This document shows positions 52,732 through 61,612 of a stretch of 64,000 nucleotides of DNA, in pieces. Both the position numbers and the translations under genes were made by a program. The stretch comes from Paeniglutamicibacter terrestris (GTDB lineage Bacteria > Actinomycetota > Actinomycetes > Actinomycetales > Micrococcaceae), in contig NZ_JAAWVT010000002.1 in the NCBI RefSeq assembly GCF_012271785.1, forward strand, positions 186,001 to 250,000, read 5' to 3'. The number at the start of each line of letters is the position of its first letter. Position 1 is the first letter of the stretch. Below the pieces are notes generated by a model that saw only the letters and a list, made by a program, of their open reading frames with translations, did no database searches and was not told where the DNA came from.

Positions 52732-55700
52732 GCCGCACCCAAACCCCATCCGAATCTGTGCATGAGGACGTCGTCGGCGGCCCGGCCACCGTGGAACCGG
52801 AAGGGCGTATCTATTCACCGGAGGAGCTCTCCGAGATCCTCGGACAGCATCAGCCCACCCCCGAGCAGTCGGCCATCATTTCCTCCCCGCTTGAACCACT
52901 GCTGGTTATTGCCGGCGCTGGATCGGGAAAGACTGCCACCATGGCCGATCGGGTCATTTGGCTGGTGGCCAACAAAAAGGTGCGCCCGGAGGAAATTCTT
53001 GGCGTGACGTTCACCCGCAAGGCGGCCGGCGAACTTGCCCAACGTATCCGCGGTCAATTGGAGAAGCTGGCACGTTCTGGCCTGCTAGAACTCGAAGCCG
53101 AAGGCCTGCTGGATCCCTCGGTTTCGACCTACCATTCCTATGCCAACACGTTGGTCAAGGAGCACGGGCTGCGCATCGGCGTCGAGTCCGATACCGCGTT
53201 ACTCGGCACCGCTCAGGCCTGGCAGGTAGCAGCGGCAGTCGTCGAGGGTTACACGGGGGACTATGAGCATCTGGCGTCCTCCAAAAACACGTTGATCGAT
53301 GCCGTGGTGACCTTCGCGGGGGAATGCGCTGAGCACCTCGTCGCCCCCGCGGAAGCAAAGGCTTGGATCGACGAGCTGGTGGGACAACTTGAGTCCCTGC
53401 CGTATCGGATCGATAAGCCGGCAGCCCCCTCCGTGGAGGCCCGCAAACTGTTAGATAAGTTGCGAACGCGTGCCACCATCGCCGAACTTGCCCTTGACTA
53501 TGCTCATGCCAAGGCGGCACGCGGCGCCTTGGACTATGGGGATCTGGTGGCGCTGGCCGCTCGTATTGCCCGGGAAATCCCGGAGGCGGCACACAGCGAA
53601 CGGGCCCGCTTCAAGGTGGTGCTGCTCGATGAATTCCAAGACACCTCGCACGCGCAGATGGTGCTCTTCTCGTGCATCTTCGGTGAAGGGCATGCGCTCA
53701 CCGCGGTGGGTGACCCGAATCAGTCAATCTACGGTTTCCGTGGCGCTTCGGCCGGTCAGCTCTTCCGTTTCCCAACCGAATTCCCTGCCCGGGTAGCACC
53801 GCAAGACGGGGCAAGCAGTGAACTGCGTCCTGCGTCCGTGGCCTATCTGAGTACCGCCTGGCGCAACTCTAAAAACGTGCTTTCCGCCGCTAACGCCGTC
53901 TCTGCGCGGTTGAATTCCGTGGCACCGGCAGGCATCTCCGTCCCCGCGCTTAAACCCAGCGCTTTCGCCGGGGAAGGCCGGGTGGAATTGGCTAGATATG
54001 CCACCGGTGGGCAAGAGGCGGCAGCACTCGCAGCTCGATTCATTATCGAACGCGCATCATTTGCCAGCGCCCACGGGCGCAACCCCTCCATGGCGGTGCT
54101 TTGTCGCACCCGTTCGCAGTTGACTCCGATTTCGCGGGGGCTGGAGGACGCGGGAATTCCGTATGAAATCTTAGGTCTCGGCGGATTGCTGAGCATGCCC
54201 GAGGTCAGCGACATCGTTGCCACGCTGAATGTGCTGGTTGACCCTAACCGCTCGGATCATCTGCTGAGGCTTCTCGCCGGCGCCCGTTGGCGCATCGGGC
54301 CAGCGGACCTCATGGCCTTTGCCGACTGGTCGCGCTTCTTGGCGAGGCGGCGAGAATTTGCGCTCAAGGAGGGGGGAAAAGAGGACCTTGAGACCAGCGA
54401 AAGCGCCGAGGACCTCACCCGCGCCGAGGCCAGAGCCGAACTTAATGACGCGGCGAGCCTCATCGAAGCCCTCGATTACCTTCCACATCCCGACTGGGTA
54501 TCGGGCGATGGTCGATCATTGGGCGCCACAGCCCTGGCTCGCCTGACAAAACTGCGTGATGAGCTGCGGTATCTACGCGGCTTTATCGACGATGACCTCG
54601 ACACCCTGCTGCGCGAGACAGAACGCGCCATGGGCCTGGATATCGAGGTTGCAGCGAAGCCAGGTGTGGGAATTCACGAGGCGAGACGTCATCTCGATGC
54701 CTTTGCCGATATCGCCCAGGACTATTCGAGCACTTCCACCCGGGTGGACCTTGCCGGTTTCCTGACCTGGTTGGAGGCAGCGGCCGAGAAGGAAGGCGGC
54801 TTAGCAATTGTCCCCGGGGAATCAAACCCCGATGCCGTGCAATTGCTGACGATCCATGCTTCCAAGGGTCTGGAATGGGACGTGGTTGCCGTGACGGGCA
54901 TGAATGAAGGGATTTTCCCCAGCGCTAATGACTCGCGCTGGACCAGCGGAGACTCCGCTCTTCCCTGGCCACTGCGCGGCGACAAACATGATTTGCCGCA
55001 ATGGGACACCGACCAAGAATGCCTTTTCGACGTGGTGAAGGCCGAGGCCATGTTCAAGTCCGAGGTGTTGAATCATGCCGAGCTGGAGGAACGGCGACTT
55101 GCCTATGTCGCACTGACCCGAGCTAAATCGTTGTTGATCTGCTCGGCGACGGCCTGGACCGGAACGCGCACCAAACTCACCGACGCCTCGAGTTTCCTGC
55201 TGGACATGCGCCCACTGAGCGAGGGGGAAAAGCCCGCTGCCGTCGTGGCAGAGTGGGTTGACGATGAGGATGCGCCGGAGGCTAACCCGTTCCGTGAACA
55301 ACCGTTGGAAGCTCGGTGGCCCTACGACCCGTTGGAAGGCCCCTCCATCACCGGCGGAGGTGTGCTGCGCCCGCGCCCACCGGGGCGCCGCGCCAAATTG
55401 GAGGCCGCGGCCGAAGCGGTGCTCACCGCCGCGGATCGGGTCGCACGGGGTGTGCCTCCCCTAACGGAGGAGAGCGAATCGGCGGAAGCTGCTGCGTGGA
55501 ATACACCCACGGGCAAGAACTGGTTCAAGGAAGCCGAGCTACTGCTGGCCCGCCGCGAGCAGGAAGCTGCTGAGGAACGTACCATCGGCATTCCCAAGCA
55601 CGTGCGAGCCTCGGTGTTTGTGGACCTGGCCACCGATGCAAAAACCGTGCTGGCAGAATTGCGTCGTCCCATCCCGCGCCGTCCCGGCACCGCCGCTCGC

Positions 55701-56213
55701 CGTGGCACAGCCTTCCACGCATGGCTGGAGGAGTACTTTGACTCCACCGGAATGCTGGAACTTGGCGAGTACATGGAAGCCGCGGATGCCTATATCGATG
55801 ATGCTCTTGATCTGGAGGACATGAAGAACTCCTTCCTGGAGTCCGAATGGGCCGATCGACAGCCAGCCTACGTGGAGGCTGCCATCGAAACGCGTATCGG
55901 TCCGGTGTCGGTGCGCGGGCGCATCGACGCAATCTTCCAAGAGGCCGACGGCGCGTGGTTGTTGGTGGATTGGAAAACCGGGCGGGTGCCTCGAGGCGAA
56001 GAACTACGCATCAAGGCGCTGCAGCTAGCGGTGTACCGGTTGGGTTGGGCACGATTGCGCGGAATCGAGGTTTCGCAGGTGCGTGCGGCGTTCTACTACG
56101 TGGGTTCGGGCATCACCATTAGGCCGCATGATCTGGCAGAGGAAGCCGAGCTTGAGGCCCTGATCACCGAGTCCATGGCGGAATTGCAGCAAGCACCACG
56201 CAGCGACTCTTAG
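52728..56213 (+). CDS. adnB: AdnB-type ATP-dependent helicase-nuclease subunit
   Basis: 1161 residues from the GTG at 52728, overlapping the adnA stop by four bases (GTGA). Complete SF1A helicase set: GAGSGKT (63-69), GVTFTRKAAGELAQRI, VVLLDEFQDTSHAQ, VGDPNQSIYGFRGAS, TIHASKGLEWDVVAVTGMNE, RRLAYVALTRAKSLL. The C-terminal nuclease has GRIDAIF and WLLVDWKTGR with the catalytic Asp and Lys. By analogy with mycobacterial AdnAB this subunit is the main motor, while both cut DNA; they replace RecBCD/AddAB in actinobacteria. Confidence 0.87.
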   Translation: MSRTQTPSESVHEDVVGGPATVEPEGRIYSPEELSEILGQHQPTPEQSAIISSPLEPLLVIAGAGSGKTATMADRVIWLVANKKVRPEEILGVTFTRKAAGELAQRIRGQLEKLARSGLLELEAEGLLDPSVSTYHSYANTLVKEHGLRIGVESDTALLGTAQAWQVAAAVVEGYTGDYEHLASSKNTLIDAVVTFAGECAEHLVAPAEAKAWIDELVGQLESLPYRIDKPAAPSVEARKLLDKLRTRATIAELALDYAHAKAARGALDYGDLVALAARIAREIPEAAHSERARFKVVLLDEFQDTSHAQMVLFSCIFGEGHALTAVGDPNQSIYGFRGASAGQLFRFPTEFPARVAPQDGASSELRPASVAYLSTAWRNSKNVLSAANAVSARLNSVAPAGISVPALKPSAFAGEGRVELARYATGGQEAAALAARFIIERASFASAHGRNPSMAVLCRTRSQLTPISRGLEDAGIPYEILGLGGLLSMPEVSDIVATLNVLVDPNRSDHLLRLLAGARWRIGPADLMAFADWSRFLARRREFALKEGGKEDLETSESAEDLTRAEARAELNDAASLIEALDYLPHPDWVSGDGRSLGATALARLTKLRDELRYLRGFIDDDLDTLLRETERAMGLDIEVAAKPGVGIHEARRHLDAFADIAQDYSSTSTRVDLAGFLTWLEAAAEKEGGLAIVPGESNPDAVQLLTIHASKGLEWDVVAVTGMNEGIFPSANDSRWTSGDSALPWPLRGDKHDLPQWDTDQECLFDVVKAEAMFKSEVLNHAELEERRLAYVALTRAKSLLICSATAWTGTRTKLTDASSFLLDMRPLSEGEKPAAVVAEWVDDEDAPEANPFREQPLEARWPYDPLEGPSITGGGVLRPRPPGRRAKLEAAAEAVLTAADRVARGVPPLTEESESAEAAAWNTPTGKNWFKEAELLLARREQEAAEERTIGIPKHVRASVFVDLATDAKTVLAELRRPIPRRPGTAARRGTAFHAWLEEYFDSTGMLELGEYMEAADAYIDDALDLEDMKNSFLESEWADRQPAYVEAAIETRIGPVSVRGRIDAIFQEADGAWLLVDWKTGRVPRGEELRIKALQLAVYRLGWARLRGIEVSQVRAAFYYVGSGITIRPHDLAEEAELEALITESMAELQQAPRSDS

Positions 56214-56224
56214 GGCAAAGCAGC

Positions 56225-56260
56225 GAAGAGGCGCCAGCCCTTAATGGTTGGCGCCTCTTC
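56225..56260. terminator. Bidirectional hairpin after adnB
   Basis: A 15-bp stem with one G-T pair (56225-56239 with 56246-56260) and 6-nt loop between convergent genes. Confidence 0.72.
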
Positions 56261-56283
56261 ACAGATTGAGCAGGTAGCCTCGG

Positions 56284-57612
56284 CTACTTCGGATCCAATT
56301 TCTGAATGGGGATCGCGTTGGTTTCGGGCTCGATGACCTTGGAACCCGCCGTATCCTTTTCCTTTTTCGAGGAGTCGGAGTCGGCCTTCACCATGGGGCG
56401 CGGCTCGTTGGACGGCTTGGCCGGCGCTGAAACGGGCTGCGGCGGCGTTGACGGCTTAGCCGGCTTTGACGGGATGGCCTGCACCGGAACCGGAACGATT
56501 CTCATGGCCGAGGTGGCCGGTTCGAGAGACGAAACCTCTCCGTCGTTCGCATCCGATTCATCTTCGTCAACATCGGTCGCTTCGTCAGTATCCGCTACTC
56601 CCACGTTCTTAATTGCGGAGACCGGGACGGGCTGCTCGTCCTCTTCGTTGCCAGCACGCTGGGCACGCGGTGGTTCAACGACAGAAATGGGTTGCCCGCC
56701 GTATTCGGCGATGTCGGAATCTAGTTCCTCGAGCATCAGTTTCGCCTCGGCAATGCGTTGCGCGTCGCCGCCAGCGATGGCCTTAACCAGCCACTGCGCC
56801 AGTGCAAATTCGGCGGCCAAGGAGGCGCGGCGCATGATGTGCGGATCGGCACGGTCACCGCGCACCGAAATGTAGCTTTCGAATGTTGCATCGGCGAAGG
56901 ATTGCTCGTGCACGGCCGCCAACCAGGCAAAGTCATCGGCGGGGTCGCCGACCTGAAGATCGGTCCAGCCATTCACCGCAACCACCTTGGCATCTTGCAC
57001 CAGGAGTTGATCTTCGTGCAGGTCGCCGTGGATGACCGTGGCATTAAAGCGCCACAGGGCCACATCCTCTAGCGCATGTTCCCAACGTCGCAGCAGGCGG
57101 GAGGGAATCATTCCGGTGGTTGCCGCCGCATCTAGTTCATTGAGCCGGCGTTGGCGTACCTGTTCGGCGGTGTACGCGGGTAGGTCCGCACGATCGATCG
57201 CCGAATCTGGCATCGAGTGGATGGCGGCCATCACGATACCTAGGTCACGGGCGCAGCGTGAGCCGAGGGAGACCAGGTCTTCAAGAGAGTACTGCCGACC
57301 GGGCAGGTAGTTATAAACGAAGGTGCGCAGCGGGCCCTGCCGCACGGTACCGGCGACAGAGGGTAACTGGAACGGGAGCGAGGCACGGATGCCAGCAGAA
57401 AAGGCACGCAGCGCCGCCAGCTCAGATTCAAGGCGCATGCTGGCTTCTTCGTGGCGCGGGGAGCGCACCCGCCAGCGGTTCTTAGCGGCGTCAACAATGA
57501 GCACTGAGTCGAAGTCGTTGCCGTCGTCCGGCAGCGTGGCCACGCCCGTGGGGGCCAAGCCGGGTACCGCGGCGGTGGCGATGGCAGCGAGTTCCATGGG
57601 AGAGCGTTTCAC
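56284..57612 (-). CDS. Phosphotransferase-fold protein with altered metal ligands
   Basis: 442 residues from the GTG at 57612, chosen because TACGGT ends seven bases upstream. Kinase-like APH fold over residues ~10-300. The catalytic loop is VIHGDLHEDQLLV with the Asp kept (D197), but the usual Asn two turns on is Gln202, and the metal-binding Asp motif reads VAVNGWTDLQVGDPADDFAW, with Asn214 in its place. Residues ~330-442 form a disordered Pro/Ala/acidic tail. It may be a nucleotide-binding or pseudo-kinase protein; antibiotic resistance should not be inferred. Convergent with adnB, divergent from nudC. Confidence 0.68.
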   Translation of the reverse strand: MKRSPMELAAIATAAVPGLAPTGVATLPDDGNDFDSVLIVDAAKNRWRVRSPRHEEASMRLESELAALRAFSAGIRASLPFQLPSVAGTVRQGPLRTFVYNYLPGRQYSLEDLVSLGSRCARDLGIVMAAIHSMPDSAIDRADLPAYTAEQVRQRRLNELDAAATTGMIPSRLLRRWEHALEDVALWRFNATVIHGDLHEDQLLVQDAKVVAVNGWTDLQVGDPADDFAWLAAVHEQSFADATFESYISVRGDRADPHIMRRASLAAEFALAQWLVKAIAGGDAQRIAEAKLMLEELDSDIAEYGGQPISVVEPPRAQRAGNEEDEQPVPVSAIKNVGVADTDEATDVDEDESDANDGEVSSLEPATSAMRIVPVPVQAIPSKPAKPSTPPQPVSAPAKPSNEPRPMVKADSDSSKKEKDTAGSKVIEPETNAIPIQKLDPK

Positions 57613-57619
57613 ATCATCC

Positions 57620-57625
57620 ACCGTA
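57620..57625 (-). promoter_or_regulatory. Leaderless -10 hexamer of the phosphotransferase-like gene
   Basis: On the minus strand TACGGT ends seven bases before the GTG at 57612; the same hexamer is used by nudC facing the other way. Confidence 0.5.
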
Positions 57626-57799
57626 GACCGAGTCAGCCGGGCCGTCGCTCTCGAGCGGCGGCGAGTCGTGGCTTTCGCTAGTAAATCGCTCACGAGTGAG
57701 GCACGTACACGCCAAAGGAAGTACTGGAAGCGAGAACTGATTTATGCGCCGATAGCCACAACGCGGACCCGGGAGTAGGTGTTGGGGCCCCAAGCTCAG

Positions 57800-57805
57800 T
57801 ACGGT
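57800..57805 (+). promoter_or_regulatory. Leaderless -10 hexamer of nudC
   Basis: TACGGT ends seven bases before the ATG at 57813. Confidence 0.5.
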
Positions 57806-57812
57806 TGATTCC

Positions 57813-58778
57813 ATGAGTGATTCCGTGCTGCAACCAGTGACCAGCTTCCCGGCTCTCGGCGCCTTGCCCCTAGCCCGCGCCACCAGCGACAGGCGTTGCG
57901 AAAGCCGTGCCCAAGAAGACTGGCTCGATTCGCTGCGTGCCGCCGAAAGAACTCGCTACCTCGTGATGATTGGTGGCCGCGCCCGGGTACTTGACGGTGA
58001 ACTGGTGCTGATGCCCGCAGCGGATCTGCCCGAAGGTGGTACAGAGATTTATCTGGGGTTTGATGGCTCAACCGAGATCGTCTTACACAGTTTCGAGCAG
58101 ACCCCCGCTGCATGGGCGGCACCTGGGAGTGCCGATGAACTGCACCCGGGTCAATGGCTGGGCCTGCGCGATGTAGCAGCCGGGTTAGGTGCTCGAGATG
58201 CCGGCCTATTTGTTGAGGCAGTAGCCATTGCCAACTGGAATCATGCAACAAACTTCTGCGCGGGATGCGGTGGCCCACTGACGCTTCGTGCCTCCGGATG
58301 GGTCAAATTCTGCGCGGCGGAGGGGCGAGAGCACTTCCCACGCACCGATCCTGCCATCATCGTTGCCATCACCGACGATGCCGACCGCCTGCTTTTGGGT
58401 GCCAACAAGGCGTGGGGCGGGACTCGATTCTCCACCCTTGCCGGATTTGTTGACCCGGGGGAGTCCCTGGAGGCGGCGGTCATCCGCGAAGTCGCCGAAG
58501 AATCCGGTGTTATCGTGAAAAACCCGCGCTACATGGGATCCCAACCGTGGCCGTTCCCGCGTTCACTGATGCTCGGATTCACCGCGATCGCCACCGGTAC
58601 CGAGTTGTTCCCCGATGGGGAGGAAATCATCGACCTGCGCTGGTTCACACGTGAGGAATTAGCCGATGCCGTTCGCACCGGGGAGATTGGTGTGCCAGCC
58701 GGTGTCTCCATCGCCAGCGCACTGATCGAAAATTGGTTTGGTGGCGTATTGCCCCAGCCCGAACACTTGGAAAACTAG
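57813..58778 (+). CDS. nudC: NAD+ diphosphatase / RNA deNADing enzyme NudC
   Basis: 321 residues. Nudix box at residues 211-233 (GFVDPGESLEAAVIREVAEESG) and the NudC signature SQPWPFP at 243-249. The enzyme hydrolyses NAD(H) to NMN(H) and AMP and removes NAD caps from RNA. The zinc ribbon has C149, C152 and C167 at the spacing of E. coli NudC, but the fourth ligand is Glu170 instead of Cys. Followed by uvrD2 after three bases, as in mycobacteria. Confidence 0.9.
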   Translation: MSDSVLQPVTSFPALGALPLARATSDRRCESRAQEDWLDSLRAAERTRYLVMIGGRARVLDGELVLMPAADLPEGGTEIYLGFDGSTEIVLHSFEQTPAAWAAPGSADELHPGQWLGLRDVAAGLGARDAGLFVEAVAIANWNHATNFCAGCGGPLTLRASGWVKFCAAEGREHFPRTDPAIIVAITDDADRLLLGANKAWGGTRFSTLAGFVDPGESLEAAVIREVAEESGVIVKNPRYMGSQPWPFPRSLMLGFTAIATGTELFPDGEEIIDLRWFTREELADAVRTGEIGVPAGVSIASALIENWFGGVLPQPEHLEN

Positions 58779-58781
58779 GAC

Positions 58782-60923
58782 ATGACCGAAGAGACGGGAA
58801 CCGGCAGTATCGAGGAGCGCATCCTCGGCGGACTGGACGAAGAACAACGACAAGTCGCCACGACGCTGCAGGGACCGCTCTGTGTTCTCGCCGGAGCTGG
58901 AACCGGCAAGACCCGGGCCATTACTCACCGCATTGCCTATGGTGTGCACACCGGCGTTTACAAGCCGAGCTCACTCTTAGCGGTAACCTTCACCGCCCGG
59001 GCCGCCGCCGAGATGCGCTCACGACTACGTGATCTTGGTGCTGGTGCGGTGCAGACCCGGACCTTCCATGCGGCAGCCCTGCGCCAGCTGCAGTACTTCT
59101 GGCCACAGGCCATTGGCGGTCAACTGCCGAACATCGTTGACTACAAGGCGCCGCTAATCACCGAGGCCGCACGTCGACTGCGCACCACCGCTGACCGTGC
59201 CACGGTGCGTGACTTGGCCAGCGAGATCGAATGGGCAAAGGTCTCGATGCTCACGCCAGAATCTTATGTAGCAGCAGCGGCGGACCGCGGGCAGCCCGGG
59301 GGACTGGATCCGATCACCGTCTCTCGGATCTTCCAGTCCTACGAAGATGTGAAAACCGATCGGCAGCTCATCGACTTTGAGGACGTACTGCTGCTCACGG
59401 TGGCCATTTTGGAGGATGACCCCCGCGTTGCCGCTTCGGTACGCGACCAATACCGTCACTTCGTTGTTGACGAGTATCAGGACGTTTCCCCGCTGCAGCA
59501 ACGTCTACTGGACTTGTGGCTGGGCGGGCGCGATGAACTTTGTGTCGTGGGCGACGCCTCGCAGACCATTTATTCCTTCACCGGTGCCACCCCGCGCCAC
59601 CTTCTGGACTTCACGGATAGGTATGAACACGCACCGGTCGTCAAGCTGGTGCGCGATTATCGCTCCACTCCGCAGGTGGTGCACCTGGCCAACCGTGTCT
59701 TGGCTGCCCGTCAGCCGGAGGCCGGGGTTCCTGACCGCGACATCCACTGGCCCACGCCGCTAGAACTTGTTGCCCAGCGTGAGAACGGGCCCGACCCCAG
59801 TTTCCTTGAGGCCAAGGACGACGAGGCCGAGGCAGCAGAAATCGCTGCCCGGATCAAGAAGCTCATTTCCGAGGGCACCCCGGCGGCGGAGATCGCCATC
59901 CTGTACCGCACCAATGGCCAATCCGCTGCCTATGAGCAAGCACTGGCTTCCGCCGGAGTTGGATACCTACTGCGTGGTGGGGAACGATTCTTCGCCCGCC
60001 GCGAGGTGCGCGATGCGATGCTGCAATTGCGCTCAGCGGCACGAAACACCACCACCGAGCCCGGAGTCGAGTCCGTCCCACAGCTCACTCGCGACATCTT
60101 GGTCTCCCTTGGCTACAGTGCAACCGCTCCGGCAGCCTCGGGTGCCGTTCGGGAAAAATGGGAGTCTCTCTCCGCACTGGTTGCGCTCGCCGACGAAATG
60201 GCAGTTTCTCGAGCCGGTTCGGAGATCCCTTTTACGTTGAATCTTTTTGTTGCTGAACTGGAGGAACGTTCAGCTAGCCAGCACGCGCCAACCCTGCAGG
60301 GCGTCACTCTGGCTTCGCTGCACGCGGCCAAGGGCTTGGAATGGGATGCGGTGTTCTTGGTGGGCCTCTCCGAAGGTCTGATGCCCATCTCCTTCGCAGA
60401 TGATCAGGCAGGTTACGACGAGGAACGTCGACTGCTTTATGTGGGTATCACCCGCGCCCGTAAATACCTGGGACTCTCGTGGTCGTTGGCTCGCACCCCT
60501 GGCGGTCGAGCCAATCGACGGCCCTCCCGTTTCTTGGACGGTCTGCGTCCCTCCGGATCGTCACGTACCGCGACTCCAGCGCGCAGTACCAAGCGCAGGG
60601 CCGCAGCCACGCCGCCGCTGTGTCGGGTCTGTGGAACGTTGCTCTCGAGCGCCTCGGAGCGAAAGCTGGGACGTTGTGGTGGCTGCCCGGCGGGTTATGA
60701 CGAGGCAGTGTTCGAATCTCTGCGCGCTTGGCGCCTGCAGGTCTCCCAAGCGAATTCACTTCCGGCCTTCGTGATCTTCACCGATGCCACGTTGATGGCC
60801 ATCGCTGAGAATAACCCCAGCAACGTTTCGGCACTGGGGCAGATCTCCGGGGTGGGCAAGAGCAAGCTGGAGCGTTATGGCGACGCGGTACTGGCGATCC
60901 TTGCAGGGGATTCAGCGAAGTAG
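58782..60923 (+). CDS. uvrD2: SF1 DNA helicase UvrD2
   Basis: 713 residues. Helicase motifs: Walker A GAGTGKT (38-44), LAVTFTARAAAEMRSRL, VVDEYQDVSPLQQ, VGDASQTIYSFTGA, LHAAKGLEWDAVFLVGLSEG, RRLLYVGITRARKYLGLSW. The C-terminal part has the UvrD2-specific tetracysteine motif (CRVCGTLL ... GRCGGCPAG) followed by an HRDC domain (residues ~625-710). AGGA precedes the ATG directly. UvrD2 is essential in mycobacteria. Confidence 0.9.
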   Translation: MTEETGTGSIEERILGGLDEEQRQVATTLQGPLCVLAGAGTGKTRAITHRIAYGVHTGVYKPSSLLAVTFTARAAAEMRSRLRDLGAGAVQTRTFHAAALRQLQYFWPQAIGGQLPNIVDYKAPLITEAARRLRTTADRATVRDLASEIEWAKVSMLTPESYVAAAADRGQPGGLDPITVSRIFQSYEDVKTDRQLIDFEDVLLLTVAILEDDPRVAASVRDQYRHFVVDEYQDVSPLQQRLLDLWLGGRDELCVVGDASQTIYSFTGATPRHLLDFTDRYEHAPVVKLVRDYRSTPQVVHLANRVLAARQPEAGVPDRDIHWPTPLELVAQRENGPDPSFLEAKDDEAEAAEIAARIKKLISEGTPAAEIAILYRTNGQSAAYEQALASAGVGYLLRGGERFFARREVRDAMLQLRSAARNTTTEPGVESVPQLTRDILVSLGYSATAPAASGAVREKWESLSALVALADEMAVSRAGSEIPFTLNLFVAELEERSASQHAPTLQGVTLASLHAAKGLEWDAVFLVGLSEGLMPISFADDQAGYDEERRLLYVGITRARKYLGLSWSLARTPGGRANRRPSRFLDGLRPSGSSRTATPARSTKRRAAATPPLCRVCGTLLSSASERKLGRCGGCPAGYDEAVFESLRAWRLQVSQANSLPAFVIFTDATLMAIAENNPSNVSALGQISGVGKSKLERYGDAVLAILAGDSAK

Positions 60924-60945
60924 AGACGTCTCGTGCTCGGCTCAT

Positions 60946-61335
60946 ATGTCTAAGAACTGGCATCGGCTGTCCGAGCGTTGCCCGCACGGATCTGTGAGGG
61001 ACTTCGGCTTCTTGAGCCGCTGGTGCACCAGATGGCGCAAGAATCGTCAGGGCATCGCGTTCTCGAACACTCTGAAAACGGCGGGCCCGGCCGCAGCAGG
61101 AGCCTTCATCACTTTCACACACAACGGCGGAACGGGTCTTTACTACGCCTCAACCAACACGTTCTGTGTCGAATCAACGTTCAACGAATTCCATGGCGAT
61201 GTCAGCTTAGAGAACGGATCGTTACCGTGGAGCCTCAACGGCCGCAACGACACGGAACGCTTCCATATCGGGGACCCGCGAGTCCGGCTGGAAGTGGGCG
61301 GAACGTACGAGTTGAATCCGTACCCTCAAATTTGA
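60946..61335 (+). CDS. Hypothetical protein or remnant of a larger gene
   Basis: A 129-residue frame from an ATG 22 bases after uvrD2 without a ribosome site. Residues ~37-129 (GIAFSNTLKTAGPAAAGAFI ... RVRLEVGGTYELNPY) read like coding sequence with actinobacterial codon bias and beta-strand character; residues 1-36 are Arg/Trp/Cys rich and unlike a normal N-terminus. I do not recognise the family. The most economical reading is the C-terminal fragment of a decayed, possibly secreted protein. Confidence 0.3.
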   Translation: MSKNWHRLSERCPHGSVRDFGFLSRWCTRWRKNRQGIAFSNTLKTAGPAAAGAFITFTHNGGTGLYYASTNTFCVESTFNEFHGDVSLENGSLPWSLNGRNDTERFHIGDPRVRLEVGGTYELNPYPQI

Positions 61336-61401
61336 AGCACCGGCATTGGCAAGACCCCGAACGGGTCCGTTTTATCTAGCCGGGCACTGCTCTGGCTATC
61401 A

Positions 61402-61437
61402 CAACGCGGGATACCGCCAAAGTGGCGTCCCGCGTTG
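61402..61437. terminator. Hairpin between the hypothetical frame and the E1-like gene
   Basis: A 10-bp perfect outer stem (61402-61411 with 61428-61437) plus four inner pairs after a 3-nt bulge. No U tract. The stretch 61440-61612 shows no gene I can support. Confidence 0.5.
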
Positions 61438-61612
61438 CACGCCCCCCGCAAGCCACTGGCACAGCACAAGTTCAACGCACCCCGATGTATTCGAACCAGT
61501 GTCTCGGCACCCACCATTCGCTACTCCGTCACGGGAGGCAGACTAGGGCGCTCCGACGACCACGCGCGGGGGTGCTGGAACGATGCCTCCCTAAGCTTTT
61601 GCAACCATTGTC

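Noticed and set aside
56284-57612. Macrolide or aminoglycoside resistance kinase
   Set aside because: Key metal-binding residues are changed and the context is housekeeping DNA repair, so a resistance function is not supported.
61480-61580. Possible tRNA on the minus strand: GCACCCC and GGGGTGC could pair as an acceptor stem, with a GGTTCGAAT sequence nearby
   Set aside because: The bases flanking the T loop do not pair, and no coherent D or anticodon arm can be drawn.
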